From: Clostridiaceae bacterium | GTDB lineage: Bacteria > Bacillota > Clostridia > Saccharofermentanales > DTU023 | Direction: 5' to 3' | Assembly: GCA_012839385.1 (NCBI GenBank) | Contig: DUNL01000134.1 | Span: 1 to 34,145 of the forward strand | DNA length: 34,145 nucleotides | In this document: positions 15,341 through 24,225 of the stretch, in pieces | Position numbering within the stretch: position 1 is the stretch's first letter | Layout: every line of letters begins with the position of its first letter | Translations under genes and position numbers: made by a program | The notes under the pieces: generated by a model | Seen by the model: only the letters and a program-made list of their open reading frames with translations | What the model was told of the DNA's origin: nothing | The model's database searches: none

Positions 15341-15926
15341 GATGACTATTAGCAGAATTATTCTTATTCCTTTCATTATGTTGTTTTTGCTGCCTATTCC
15401 CTATGCTTGGGCAGAAGGATGGAATAATTTTGTTAATGGTCTGGGCGGCAATATAATAGCCCTGGTCTTATTCTCATTAGCGTCTTTTACAGATTTCTTG
15501 GACGGCTACTATGCCAGAAAGATGGGTCTGGTTTCAAATTTTGGAAAATTTCTTGATCCTATTGCCGACAAATTGCTGGTTATTTCAACTTTTGCTTGCT
15601 TAGTTTCTCTTAATAGGGCAGGAGTTGTTGTTATGATAGTTATCATTGCCAGGGAATTTCTGGTTACCGGTATGCGTCTGATGGCCGCGCAACAAGGTGT
15701 CGTAGTGGCGGCGAGTATGTTTGGCAAAGCCAAGATGGTAACTCAGCTTATCGCGATTATTTATCTTTTGTTAGAACCAATATTGTTTAAAATATTTAAC
15801 ACTAATTATCCATCCCGAGCCATGAAGATTATCAGGATAGTCCTTATTGGTATCGCGGCAATAATGACAGTTCTTTCCGGAGCGGATTATATGTGGAAAA
15901 ATCGTAGATTCTTTGCTAATGCCTAG
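15324..15926 (+). CDS. pgsA: CDP-diacylglycerol-glycerol-3-phosphate 3-phosphatidyltransferase
   Basis: A 200-residue membrane enzyme making phosphatidylglycerol phosphate, the first committed step to phosphatidylglycerol and cardiolipin. The CDP-alcohol phosphotransferase motif D-G-x2-A-R-x8-G-x3-D-x3-D is complete (D60, G61, A64, R65, G74, D78, D82), with D57 just before it. About five hydrophobic segments are visible. It starts 17 bp inside the end of rimO, so the two are translationally linked, an arrangement also common in other Firmicutes. Confidence 0.95.
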   Translation: MNIANKMTISRIILIPFIMLFLLPIPYAWAEGWNNFVNGLGGNIIALVLFSLASFTDFLDGYYARKMGLVSNFGKFLDPIADKLLVISTFACLVSLNRAGVVVMIVIIAREFLVTGMRLMAAQQGVVVAASMFGKAKMVTQLIAIIYLLLEPILFKIFNTNYPSRAMKIIRIVLIGIAAIMTVLSGADYMWKNRRFFANA

Positions 15927-15955
15927 GATTATCTGTATGTTTATTCATACTTTAC

Positions 15956-15984
15956 TTGACATTTTGTGAAGAGTTTACTAAAAG
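15956..15984 (+). promoter_or_regulatory. Candidate acpP promoter
   Basis: A perfect TTGACA (15956-15961) is followed after 17 bp by TAAAAG (15979-15984). A better-looking TATTAT (15985-15990) is 23 bp away, too far. A promoter in this 129-bp gap is expected for the highly expressed acpP, but the -10 choice is uncertain. Confidence 0.42.
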
Positions 15985-16055
15985 TATTATATTAAACGCA
16001 GAAAATACTGCTAATGAAGATAAAATAAAAAGCTATTTATGAGGAGGAACCAATA

Positions 16056-16295
16056 GTGACTACAGAACAAATCTTTGAGCGTGTTCGGGATATGCTGGCT
16101 GAGCAATTGCGTATTGAACCCGAAACAATTAAAATGGACTCTAACTTTATTGATGATATGAATGCCGATTCTTTGGATATTGTAGAAATGGTTATGGCAA
16201 TGGAACAGGAGTTTGACTTGTCTATTCCGGATGAAGAGGCGGAGCGAATAAAAACTGTGGGCGACGCTGTTAACTTCATATCTGCTAATATTTAA
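16056..16295 (+). CDS. acpP: Acyl carrier protein
   Basis: A 79-residue acidic four-helix protein with the phosphopantetheine attachment motif DSLD at S39 ([18 protein letters not shown]). It carries growing acyl chains in type II fatty acid synthesis. GTG start at 16056 behind an excellent Shine-Dalgarno (GAGGAGG, 16041-16047). It is followed directly by a strong terminator, so it can be transcribed alone at a high level. No other fatty-acid gene is next to it; the rnc-smc neighbourhood is the usual Firmicutes arrangement. Confidence 0.97.
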   Translation: MTTEQIFERVRDMLAEQLRIEPETIKMDSNFIDDMNADSLDIVEMVMAMEQEFDLSIPDEEAERIKTVGDAVNFISANI

Positions 16296-16315
16296 TCTGA
16301 TTATTTGAAATGCCG

Positions 16316-16345
16316 GAGCCCCTGACCTGTAGGGGCTCTTTTTTT
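16316..16345 (+). terminator. Strong intrinsic terminator between acpP and rnc
   Basis: An 8-bp G+C-rich stem (GAGCCCCT 16316-16323, AGGGGCTC 16331-16338), a 7-base loop and seven T's. It ends the acpP transcript. Only 15 bases separate it from the rnc start codon. Confidence 0.93.
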
Positions 16346-16360
16346 GAAAGAGTGCGCGTG

Positions 16361-17116
16361 ATGAAATATAGTGATCTACAGGAAATAATGAACATTATTT
16401 CTTATAATTTTAAAAATCCTCAATTGTTGGAAACCGCTCTCACTCATTCGACTTACGCTTATGAAAATCGAGGTGTTGAAAATAATGAGCGACTTGAGTT
16501 TCTTGGCGATGCCGTTTTGCAGCTAGTCATAAGTGAAAGGCTATATCTTATGCAAAGCAAACCTCAAGAAGGAGATATGACGAAGGCGCGCTCACTTGTG
16601 GTCTGCGAGCAAACATTAGCTCGCGCGGCCTTAGATATTTCTCTTTGTGACTACATTCGATTGGGTAAAGGTGAGTTGATGACCGGAGGAGCAAAGAAGC
16701 CGTCCAATTTGTCGAACACTTTAGAGGCTATTTTTGGCGCTGTCTATTTGGATGGCGGTTTATCTAATGCCAGAAAAGTAATTGTTTCCTTATTGGCCTC
16801 TTATCTGGAATTAGCAATCAGTGGTAAGATTCAATATGACTTTAAGAGTAGGCTGCTGGAAATGGTTCAAACGGCAAGGGGCCAAAGTAAACTTAGTTTT
16901 GCTATCCTGGCAGAGGCAGGACCCGTTCATGATCGAACTTTTACGGCGGCTGTAATAGTTGATGGTCTGGAGGTTACTACCGGACAGGGAAGCAGTAAGA
17001 AGGAAGCTGAACAAAATGCCGCCCGCAAGGCTCTCACAATGATTGTTTGCGATGATTCCGGTTGTGGTTTGCTTTCAGACTTGGCTGAAAATAATACAGA
17101 CGGAGTAGATAAATAA
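16361..17116 (+). CDS. rnc: Ribonuclease III
   Basis: A 251-residue double-strand-specific RNase that processes rRNA and structured mRNAs. The N-terminal catalytic domain has the signature ERLEFLGDAVL (43-53, with E46 and D50). The second acidic pair, usually D-x-x-E, reads N119-T-L-E122 here, so the first acid is an asparagine. The C-terminal dsRNA-binding domain runs from about 160 to 232 (DFKSRLLEMVQ, GQGSSKKEAEQNAARKAL). ATG 16361 is chosen because a longer upstream start at 16310 would translate through the terminator. GAAAGAG (16346-16352) is a weak ribosome site. It overlaps smc by one base. Confidence 0.94.
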   Translation: MKYSDLQEIMNIISYNFKNPQLLETALTHSTYAYENRGVENNERLEFLGDAVLQLVISERLYLMQSKPQEGDMTKARSLVVCEQTLARAALDISLCDYIRLGKGELMTGGAKKPSNLSNTLEAIFGAVYLDGGLSNARKVIVSLLASYLELAISGKIQYDFKSRLLEMVQTARGQSKLSFAILAEAGPVHDRTFTAAVIVDGLEVTTGQGSSKKEAEQNAARKALTMIVCDDSGCGLLSDLAENNTDGVDK

Positions 17117-20100
17117 TGCACTTAACTTCCCTGGAAATGCAGGGGTTTAAATCTTTTCCTGAACGAACTGTTATTGAGTTTCATGAGGGCATCACCGCTA
17201 TTGTCGGACCTAATGGCTCAGGAAAATCTAATGTCGCCGATGCTATACGCTGGGTTTTGGGCGAACAAAGTGTGCGTTCGCTACGAGGCGACAAGATGGA
17301 AGATGTTGTCTTTAATGGCACGGAGAACCGTCGTGCCATGGGCTTTGCCGAGGTAGCCATTAATTTTGATAACAGTGATCAGGTATTGCCGCTTGAATAC
17401 AATCATGTTCGTATTGTTCGGAGATACTATCGATCCGGCGAGAGTGAGTATATGATTAACCAAACTCCTTGTCGCCTCAAGGATATTACCGCGCTTTTTA
17501 TGGATACCGGTATCGGCAGGGACGGTTATTCCCTGGTCAGCCAAGGTAAAGTTGATGAGATTTTGAGTACAAGATCAGAAGATAGAAGACGCATTTTTGA
17601 TGAGGCCTCCGGGATTGTTAAATACAAGTCGCGTCAACTTGAAGCGGAACGAAAATTAGCGCGTACCGATACCAATCTTATTCGTATTAACGATATCTTG
17701 ACGGAGCTGTCTGATCGGATCTCACCTCTACGAAGCCAATCCGAAAAAGCGCGGATTTATCTGGAGCTGGCTTCAGAGATGAAAAAATTAGATATTGCCT
17801 TGATCTTGCATCAGCTTGGTGGTCGGGAGGAGGAAGCCAACAAGTTGAATGAGACTAGGGCGCAATTATCTAACGATCTTACAACAACTGAAGCGAATAT
17901 CGCCCGGGGGAGAAAAGGTTATGAGTTAGTCGGGCAAAAGATTAGAGATCTAGAGGCGAGGACAGAAAACCTTCGTGTTAAACATTCTGGTTTGCTTGAT
18001 CAGTTGTCTGAAAAAAATAATAGTATCGTTCTGCTGAAAGAGCAGAATAGAAATTTTGATAAGGACAAAGTTGAAGCGAAGGCTGAAATTGAAAGACTAG
18101 CGCGTCAGCAAGAGTTACTGCTTGCGGAGCGAGAGACACGAGAACATAAAAGAAATGTGCTTCTTAAGCAAAGGTCAGCCTTTACTGAGCAGCTATCAGA
18201 AGTTACAGCGCGTTATCAAGCGATACTGAATAAGATGAGTGATCAAGCGCAAGCGCAGGAAAATCTCCGACAACAGTTGGCGGAGATGAGAGAGAGAATT
18301 TTTGCCGTGGACACCGCGCAGGCCAGATTTGAGAGCGAATCTCAGTTGCTTAAGCGTCAGTACGAGAATATTTCTCAACAATTGTCTCAAATGGAAGCGG
18401 ATTTGCAGGAAATATTGCAAGCCCAGCTGGAGGTCAGAAATCAAATTTCCGCTGCCGAAACAGATGTTAATTCGTTGGTTGAGAAGAAGAATTTAAATGA
18501 CAAGCTTTTATCCGAGTGGGAGCGAAAGGTTAGTGATCTGGAAACTAAGAAACAAAAATATATTCAGAAAATTCGGGATTATGATTATCAACGAGAGGTA
18601 CTGAAAAAACTGGAAGAGAATCTGGAAGGCTATTTGGTTCCGGTTAAAAAGATTATGCAAAAATTGCAGGCCGAACCGGATTTCGCGCCGGATGTGAAAG
18701 GTCCATTGGGTTCTCTTATTGAAGTTGAAGAAAAATATGAAGTGGCTATAGAGGTCGCTCTAGGCACAAGTTCCAACCATATTGTGACTACAACTGAAGA
18801 AAGCGCCAAAAATTTGGTAGAGTGGTTGAAAGAATCCCAAAGCGGTCGCGCTACTTTTCTTCCCATTGAGACGATTAAGCCTAAAGAGCTCAGTTCTAAT
18901 ATTGTCGCCTTCGCCAAAAAAAGTCCGGGCTATCTGGGGATAGCTGCGGAATTGATTAGTTATCCAGAGGAGATTGAGAATATTGTCCGCTATCAGTTGG
19001 GCCGTACGCTGGTCTGTGATGATCTTAGCAAGGCGCTGGCCTTAGCGGCGAGCCTAAAATATAGATGCAGAATTGTTACCTTAGAGGGGGATCTGGTTAA
19101 TCCTGGTGGTTCAATTACAGGTGGTTCTCTCAACTTTTCCGCGTCTGGAATTATCGGGCGCAGTGGGCGCATAGCGAAGCTGGGCAAAATTAGAGAGGGA
19201 CTGCGGGCTAAAAACGAAGAATTGTTGACAGACCTGGCGGCCGCTCACGAGGAATTGGATCATGTGACAGAGATTGATGAGGGAGTTTTAACTGATATTC
19301 GCTCATTACGAGAGGAAATTAGCAATTATCATGTACATCTCGACGCTCTAGTCGCTAATGAAGAAAAATTAAAAGAGAAACTGGCTAGAGAAAGAGACAT
19401 TGCTGAGCAGTTGCAGGTGGAAAGCGCCACGCTGGAGGCCAAATTTCTGGCCAGCCAACAGGATAAGACTAAAGATGAGGAGCTTTTGTTAAGCCTGTCA
19501 GCTCAAATCGATAAGGAGTCGTCACAGCGTGATACCGATAGAGCGGAAAGAGATCGCTTGCGAGAGAGGGAAACTGACCTTAGGGTATCGCTGGGCTCCA
19601 TTGAACAGTCTTTAGACGGTATTACGGACTTTGTCAGGCATCTTGAGGAACAAGCTGTTTCAGGACGTAGCAGGCAAGCTCAGTTGGAGAAGGTAATTGC
19701 TGATTCAGCGCGAGGACAAAGTGATAATCTCGGTCAATTAAAGCAGTTGGACGAGGATCTGGAGCAGTTGCGACATGATATCTCTGAATTAGCTTTAGAA
19801 GTTGAAGAGCAGAACCTTAAGAAGGATCAGCTTGAGGGTGAGAGGTTAAGGCTATACCAAAATCTTGAGTCTCAAGCTGAGAGTCTTGCCGCCATCAGGG
19901 GTGAATTGGGGAAACTAGAAGAAGCTTTGCTTAGAATAGAGCATAACAATGATCAGCTACGTAATCGCCTTTGGGAGGACTATGAGTTGACCGTTGCTAC
20001 GGCGGGAGAATGGCGTCAAGAAATATCGAACTATAATAAATCTCAGAGAGAGCTGAATCGTCTTAAGGCTAAAATAAAGGATCTGGGCGCGGTTAATCTG

Positions 20101-20691
20101 GACGCGATCAAGGAATTTGAGGCCGTTCAGGATCGTTTTAGTTTTATGGACGGGCAAAGAGAAGATATTGAGCTTTCCAGACAAGAACTGACTTCTCTGA
20201 TTTCCGAGTTAGATCAAGCTATGGAGGAGCAATTCAAAATATATTTTAAGGAAATCAGTCTTAACTTTGATACTGTTTTTCGCGAATTGTTCGGAGGTGG
20301 TTTTGCCGAACTTTCTTTGGCCGATACCGATGATTTGCTGAATACAGACATAATCATCAAGGCCCAACCTCCGGGTAAGCGTCTACAGAATTTGAGCTTG
20401 CTTTCGGGCGGAGAGAGAAGTTTAACCGCGATAGCTCTTCTTTTTGCTATTTTCAGATTGAAGCCTGCTCCTTTTTGTGTCTTTGATGAAGTTGAGTCGA
20501 CCTTGGATGACGCTAATGTAATTAGATTTAATAATTATATTAAGCGCTATTCCTCAGGTACCCAGTTTATTTTGGTTACTCATCGCAAGGGGACTATGGA
20601 GTCCGCTGAGCGGCTATATGGTGTTACAATGCAGGAGAGAGGTGTATCAAGCATCTATTCCATGAAGTTATCGGATTATCCTGCCGACTGA
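17116..20691 (+). CDS. smc: Chromosome segregation SMC protein
   Basis: A 1191-residue condensin ATPase that organises and segregates the chromosome with ScpA/ScpB. Walker A is GPNGSGKS (31-38). Long coiled coils span about 170-500 and 680-1010 around a hinge at about 520-680 (with GSLIEVEEKYEVAIEVALG and GGSITGGSLNFSASG). The C-terminal head has the ABC signature LSGGERSLTAIALLF and Walker B CVFDEVESTLDDANV, where the family more often has LDEVDAALDD. The length is normal. It is coupled to rnc by a one-base overlap, and ftsY follows 27 bp later. Confidence 0.97.
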   Translation: MHLTSLEMQGFKSFPERTVIEFHEGITAIVGPNGSGKSNVADAIRWVLGEQSVRSLRGDKMEDVVFNGTENRRAMGFAEVAINFDNSDQVLPLEYNHVRIVRRYYRSGESEYMINQTPCRLKDITALFMDTGIGRDGYSLVSQGKVDEILSTRSEDRRRIFDEASGIVKYKSRQLEAERKLARTDTNLIRINDILTELSDRISPLRSQSEKARIYLELASEMKKLDIALILHQLGGREEEANKLNETRAQLSNDLTTTEANIARGRKGYELVGQKIRDLEARTENLRVKHSGLLDQLSEKNNSIVLLKEQNRNFDKDKVEAKAEIERLARQQELLLAERETREHKRNVLLKQRSAFTEQLSEVTARYQAILNKMSDQAQAQENLRQQLAEMRERIFAVDTAQARFESESQLLKRQYENISQQLSQMEADLQEILQAQLEVRNQISAAETDVNSLVEKKNLNDKLLSEWERKVSDLETKKQKYIQKIRDYDYQREVLKKLEENLEGYLVPVKKIMQKLQAEPDFAPDVKGPLGSLIEVEEKYEVAIEVALGTSSNHIVTTTEESAKNLVEWLKESQSGRATFLPIETIKPKELSSNIVAFAKKSPGYLGIAAELISYPEEIENIVRYQLGRTLVCDDLSKALALAASLKYRCRIVTLEGDLVNPGGSITGGSLNFSASGIIGRSGRIAKLGKIREGLRAKNEELLTDLAAAHEELDHVTEIDEGVLTDIRSLREEISNYHVHLDALVANEEKLKEKLARERDIAEQLQVESATLEAKFLASQQDKTKDEELLLSLSAQIDKESSQRDTDRAERDRLRERETDLRVSLGSIEQSLDGITDFVRHLEEQAVSGRSRQAQLEKVIADSARGQSDNLGQLKQLDEDLEQLRHDISELALEVEEQNLKKDQLEGERLRLYQNLESQAESLAAIRGELGKLEEALLRIEHNNDQLRNRLWEDYELTVATAGEWRQEISNYNKSQRELNRLKAKIKDLGAVNLDAIKEFEAVQDRFSFMDGQREDIELSRQELTSLISELDQAMEEQFKIYFKEISLNFDTVFRELFGGGFAELSLADTDDLLNTDIIIKAQPPGKRLQNLSLLSGGERSLTAIALLFAIFRLKPAPFCVFDEVESTLDDANVIRFNNYIKRYSSGTQFILVTHRKGTMESAERLYGVTMQERGVSSIYSMKLSDYPAD

Positions 20692-20718
20692 TTATTATAT
20701 TTTTAACTGGGAGAGAAC

Positions 20719-21636
20719 ATGAGTTTACTGAATAAGTTCAAAAATGGTTTGTCTAAGACCAGACAATTTGTCACTGAGAGCTTTAATCGCGTGGCAGCCG
20801 GGCTTGGTGTTTTTGATGAGGATTTTCTAGATGAGCTGGAGATGATCTTGATCCAAGCTGACTGTGGTGTAGAAGTGTCCACTAAACTGGTTGATTCAAT
20901 CCGAGACAGAATAAGAGCTGACGGCAAAGTGGATAGAGAATATATTCTGGACAATCTGAAGCGGGATATGCTAAATATCCTGGGCACTAAGCCTTTTCAA
21001 CCTAATTTTGATCATTTACATGTTGTTTTTATGGTCGGCGTTAACGGTACCGGTAAGACAACTACCGCCGGCAAGATTGCCTGGCAATTTCAAAAACAAG
21101 GTGTTAAATGTATGTTGGCGGCAGGTGATACATTTCGGGCGGCCGCCATTGATCAGCTTAAAGTATGGGGCGAAAGGGCTAATGTGCCTGTGATAGCGAA
21201 TACCTTGGGTTCTGATCCTGCCTCAGTTGTCTTTGATGCTATGCAATCAGCTAAGGCCAGGAATATAGACTTATTGATTGTGGATACGGCGGGCAGGTTG
21301 CACAACAAACCTAATTTAATGAATGAAATGGCTAAGATGAGAAGAGTGGCTGCCCGTGAAGGGGAGGCGGTGGGAGCTATTATCCAGAGCTTACTCGTAC
21401 TGGACGCGACCACGGGGCAAAATGCCGTCATTCAAGCCAGATCATTTAACGAGGTTACTTCATTGGACGGCCTGATAATTACCAAGTTGGACGGTAACGC
21501 CAAAGGGGGTATTGCTCTAGCTGTAGCTGACGAGATGGAAATTCCTCTTGTTTATGCCGGTTTGGGTGAGGGGATAGATGACCTGGCTCCCTTTGATCCC
21601 CGACTCTTTGTTGATTCGTTGTTGCCGGAAGTTTAG
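20719..21636 (+). CDS. ftsY: Signal recognition particle receptor FtsY
   Basis: A 305-residue SRP GTPase that docks Ffh-ribosome complexes at the membrane. It contains only the N and G domains and lacks the long acidic A domain of the E. coli protein, which is usual for Gram-positives. The G1 loop GVNGTGKT is at 107-114, with DTAGRLHNK (G3) and ITKLDGNAKGG (G4 with closing motif) also present. ATG 20719 follows GGGAGAG. It belongs to the rnc-smc-ftsY group; ylxM and ffh follow. Confidence 0.97.
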   Translation: MSLLNKFKNGLSKTRQFVTESFNRVAAGLGVFDEDFLDELEMILIQADCGVEVSTKLVDSIRDRIRADGKVDREYILDNLKRDMLNILGTKPFQPNFDHLHVVFMVGVNGTGKTTTAGKIAWQFQKQGVKCMLAAGDTFRAAAIDQLKVWGERANVPVIANTLGSDPASVVFDAMQSAKARNIDLLIVDTAGRLHNKPNLMNEMAKMRRVAAREGEAVGAIIQSLLVLDATTGQNAVIQARSFNEVTSLDGLIITKLDGNAKGGIALAVADEMEIPLVYAGLGEGIDDLAPFDPRLFVDSLLPEV

Positions 21637-21644
21637 CTGTTATC

Positions 21645-21689
21645 CTGTCAACCATTTAACTTGACAGAGTTGGTTTTTCTCTATATGCT
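21645..21689 (+). promoter_or_regulatory. Inverted repeat and candidate promoter between ftsY and ylxM
   Basis: CTGTCAA (21645-21651) and TTGACAG (21661-21667) form a perfect 7-bp hairpin with a 9-base loop, followed by GTTTTT a few bases later, so it may be a weak terminator for ftsY. The same right arm contains a perfect -35 TTGACA (21661-21666), with TATGCT 17 bp downstream (21684-21689). That would start transcription near 21696, the A of the ylxM start codon. Confidence 0.5.
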
Positions 21690-21695
21690 TGCAAC

Positions 21696-22058
21696 ATGTC
21701 TATACTTATGAAGCGGGCAACAGATCATCTAAATGTTTGTACCTTACTTGATTTTTACGGGTCTTTGCTTAATAACAGGCAAAGGGAAATCATGAGGCTG
21801 TTTTATTATGAAGATTTGTCTCTAGCTGAGATAAGTGGGATCAAAGGTATTACTCGACAAGCTGTAAACGCGCAAGTCCATCGGGCAGCCGATAAGCTTA
21901 GAGAATTTGAGCGCGGCTTAAAGTTGGTTCGGGCTTATGAGAGGACGAAAGAGTTGCAAGCGAGACTTGGAGCGGCAGTTGCGTCTAAGAGCTGGGCGGA
22001 AGCTGAGTCTGTACTGATAGAATGGAAGAAGTTTGAAGAACCTAAAGATAATAATTAG
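21696..22058 (+). CDS. ylxM: YlxM-like SRP-associated helix-turn-helix protein
   Basis: A 120-residue protein of the YlxM/P13-like family, a sigma-factor-region-4-like helix-turn-helix. The segments LLNNRQREIMRLFYYEDLSL and EISGIKGITRQAVNAQVHRA are typical, and a charged helical tail follows. It is almost always encoded just before ffh, as here (18 bp gap), and has been linked to SRP function in Firmicutes, though its exact role is unclear. No Shine-Dalgarno precedes ATG 21696 or the alternative ATG 21708, and a candidate promoter would start at the ATG itself. Leaderless translation is possible. Confidence 0.9.
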   Translation: MSILMKRATDHLNVCTLLDFYGSLLNNRQREIMRLFYYEDLSLAEISGIKGITRQAVNAQVHRAADKLREFERGLKLVRAYERTKELQARLGAAVASKSWAEAESVLIEWKKFEEPKDNN

Positions 22059-22076
22059 ATTTTAAGAGGAGTTACA

Positions 22077-23420
22077 ATGGCTGTATTTTCCGGTTTATCA
22101 GAGAAACTACAAGTGATCACGGAACGCATGCGTGGTAAGAGTAGGGTCACAGAGCGTGATCTTAAAGATATGATGCGCGAAATCAGACTGGCGCTATTGG
22201 AAGCTGACGTTAATTATCAAGTAGTTAAGGATCTTACCAAAGAAATTTCTCAACAGGCCGCGGGGACAGAGGTAATACAAAGCATCACTCCGGGTCAGCA
22301 GATAGTAAAAATAGTTAACGACTCTCTGACAAAAATCCTGGGAGGCGCTGAGAGTAAGCTGGCAGTTAATCCAAGTGGCTTTACCGTCTACATGCTCTAT
22401 GGACTGCAGGGAGCAGGTAAAACGACAACAGCCGCTAAACTGGCTTATATGCTCAAGGAGCAAGGCAAAAAGCCGTTACTGACCTCTGTAGACGTACACC
22501 GACCTGCCGCTGCTGAGCAGCTTGATACATTGGCTCAACGTATCGATGTACCCTGCTATATTAACAAGGATGAGAAAAGGGCAGAGGTGATAGCGACCGA
22601 GGCGCGCAAAAAGGGCGAATATCTGTTGCGAGACACTTTGATAGTGGATACAGCCGGCAGAATGACAATTGATGATGAGATGATGGATGAGCTCAAAGCA
22701 ATTGCTACCGCTGTTCGGCCCGATGAAAAATTGCTGATAGTTGACGCTATGATCGGCCAGGAGGCTGTGAATATAGCTCTGGAGTTTGATCAGCAAATCG
22801 GTCTTGATGGCTTTATTATGACTAAGTTGGATGGCGATGCCAGAGGCGGCGCGGCTTTATCAATTCGCCGTATGACAGGTAAGCCGATCAAGTTAGTCGG
22901 TATGGGTGAGAAGATAGATCAACTGGAGATCTTCCATCCGGAAAGGATGGCCTCCAGAATCCTTGGTATGGGTGACGTCTTGTCCCTGGTCGAGAAAGCG
23001 TCACGCCGCATTGATGAGGAGAAGGCTAAAAAAACACTGGAGCGACTGCAAAAAAATCAATTTACGCTGCAGGATATGTTGGAACAGCTTGAGCAGGTGA
23101 AAAATATGGGATCCTTGCAGGATATGATGTCGATGTTGCCCGGAATGGGCGGTAAGATGCAAGCGACACAGGTGGATGAGAAGGAATTCGACCGCTTTTC
23201 CGCCATTATCCGTTCCATGACAATGCGTGAGCGGAATAATCCCAAAGTGCTCAACGCCAGCAGAAGGAAGAGAATTGCCAGTGGTTCGGGCACTTCGATT
23301 CAGGAAGTTAACAGATTGATACGACAATACGAACAAACACAAAAACTAATGAAACAATTCGCCGGTTTATCGAAAGGCGGAAAAAGAGGAATGCTCAGTA
23401 AATTTGGCCTAGGTTTCTAG
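22077..23420 (+). CDS. ffh: Signal recognition particle protein Ffh
   Basis: A 447-residue SRP54 GTPase. The N domain spans 1-90, and the G domain has G1 GLQGAGKTT (109-117), DTAGRM (G3) and TKLDGDARGG. The methionine-rich M domain (about 300-447) includes SMLPGMGGKM and the SRP-RNA-binding segment SGSGTSIQEVNRLI. It binds signal sequences on ribosomes together with 4.5S/6S RNA and hands them to FtsY, encoded 440 bp upstream. ATG 22077 follows AAGAGGAG. Confidence 0.98.
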   Translation: MAVFSGLSEKLQVITERMRGKSRVTERDLKDMMREIRLALLEADVNYQVVKDLTKEISQQAAGTEVIQSITPGQQIVKIVNDSLTKILGGAESKLAVNPSGFTVYMLYGLQGAGKTTTAAKLAYMLKEQGKKPLLTSVDVHRPAAAEQLDTLAQRIDVPCYINKDEKRAEVIATEARKKGEYLLRDTLIVDTAGRMTIDDEMMDELKAIATAVRPDEKLLIVDAMIGQEAVNIALEFDQQIGLDGFIMTKLDGDARGGAALSIRRMTGKPIKLVGMGEKIDQLEIFHPERMASRILGMGDVLSLVEKASRRIDEEKAKKTLERLQKNQFTLQDMLEQLEQVKNMGSLQDMMSMLPGMGGKMQATQVDEKEFDRFSAIIRSMTMRERNNPKVLNASRRKRIASGSGTSIQEVNRLIRQYEQTQKLMKQFAGLSKGGKRGMLSKFGLGF

Positions 23421-23464
23421 GTTGAGACTGTTGCTAATATATTTTTATATTTTTGGAGGAAATG

Positions 23465-23998
23465 ATGGCAGTAAAAATTCGCTTGAAACGCATGGGTGCC
23501 AAGAAACAGCCCAGCTATAGAATCGTCATAGCTGATTCACGCTCGCCGCGTGACGGAAGATTCATTGAGGAAATCGGTTTCTATAATCCCCAGACCAATC
23601 CTAAGCAATTCAAAGTAGATGAAGAGGCCGCTAAAAGCTGGTTGGCGAAAGGCGCTCAACCTACGGATACGGTGCGCGCCTTATTGGTAAAGGCAGGTCT
23701 CTTAGCAGACAAGACAGGTAAGATAAAGAAAGCTATAGTAGAAACAGCGGAGGTCCCGGATCAAGCAGATGAAGAAGTGGTTGCCGGCGATGCGGCTGAT
23801 GAGTTGGAGAACCAATCTCCCTCTGAGACGCCGGTAGAAGCGGCTCCTGAGACGGAGGCTGAAGAGGTAGAGACAACTGCGGCTGTCGCGGAAGCAGTCC
23901 AAGATATTAAGGCGTTTGAGCCGGCTCCGGCTGAAGTGGAGCAGAATTTAGAGTCAGTATCTACCGCAGTTGTCGCGGCAGAGGATGATGAGAAATGA
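23465..23998 (+). CDS. rpsP: 30S ribosomal protein S16 with long acidic C-terminal tail
   Basis: Residues 1-85 are a standard S16 ([39 protein letters not shown]), needed for assembly of the 30S 5' domain. S16 usually ends near residue 80-95, but this protein has 177 residues. The rest is an Ala/Glu-rich, probably disordered, strongly acidic tail. The frame stays open and its stop overlaps khpA by four bases (ATGA), so the tail is not a frameshift product. ATG 23465 gives the conserved MAVKIRL start; the ATG three bases earlier is also possible. Shine-Dalgarno GGAGGA at 23455-23460. Confidence 0.95.
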   Translation: MAVKIRLKRMGAKKQPSYRIVIADSRSPRDGRFIEEIGFYNPQTNPKQFKVDEEAAKSWLAKGAQPTDTVRALLVKAGLLADKTGKIKKAIVETAEVPDQADEEVVAGDAADELENQSPSETPVEAAPETEAEEVETTAAVAEAVQDIKAFEPAPAEVEQNLESVSTAVVAAEDDEK

Positions 23999-24225
23999 AG
24001 GACTTTTTGCGCAAATTGATTACTCCTTTGGTTCACTATCCTGAAGAAATAACAATTGTCGGGGTAGAAAAGAATAGACAGTTGGTGCTGGAGATTCATG
24101 TAGCTCCCGAGGATATGGGACGTGTTATCGGTAAGGGAGGAAAGCGGGCTAACGCTATTCGCTCCATCATGAAAGCCAAAGCCGCGACGGAGGGTCGTCG
24201 CGTCATGGTTGAGATTGTTGATTGA
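23995..24225 (+). CDS. khpA: KH-domain RNA-binding protein KhpA
   Basis: A 76-residue single type II KH domain with the RNA-binding GxxG loop in [19 protein letters not shown]. KhpA (YlqC) works with KhpB/Jag in binding RNAs that affect cell elongation and division in Gram-positives. Its place between rpsP and rimM is the usual Firmicutes position. It is coupled to rpsP by an ATGA overlap. Confidence 0.95.
   Translation: MKDFLRKLITPLVHYPEEITIVGVEKNRQLVLEIHVAPEDMGRVIGKGGKRANAIRSIMKAKAATEGRRVMVEIVD

Noticed and set aside
16310-16360. Longer N-terminus for rnc starting at 16310
   Set aside because: It would translate through the acpP terminator and adds residues unlike the family; ATG 16361 fits the RNase III start.
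23001-23342. Minus-strand open frames, for example inside ffh, smc and rpsP
   Set aside because: All are antisense shadows of well-recognised plus-strand genes, with no ribosome sites or family resemblance.
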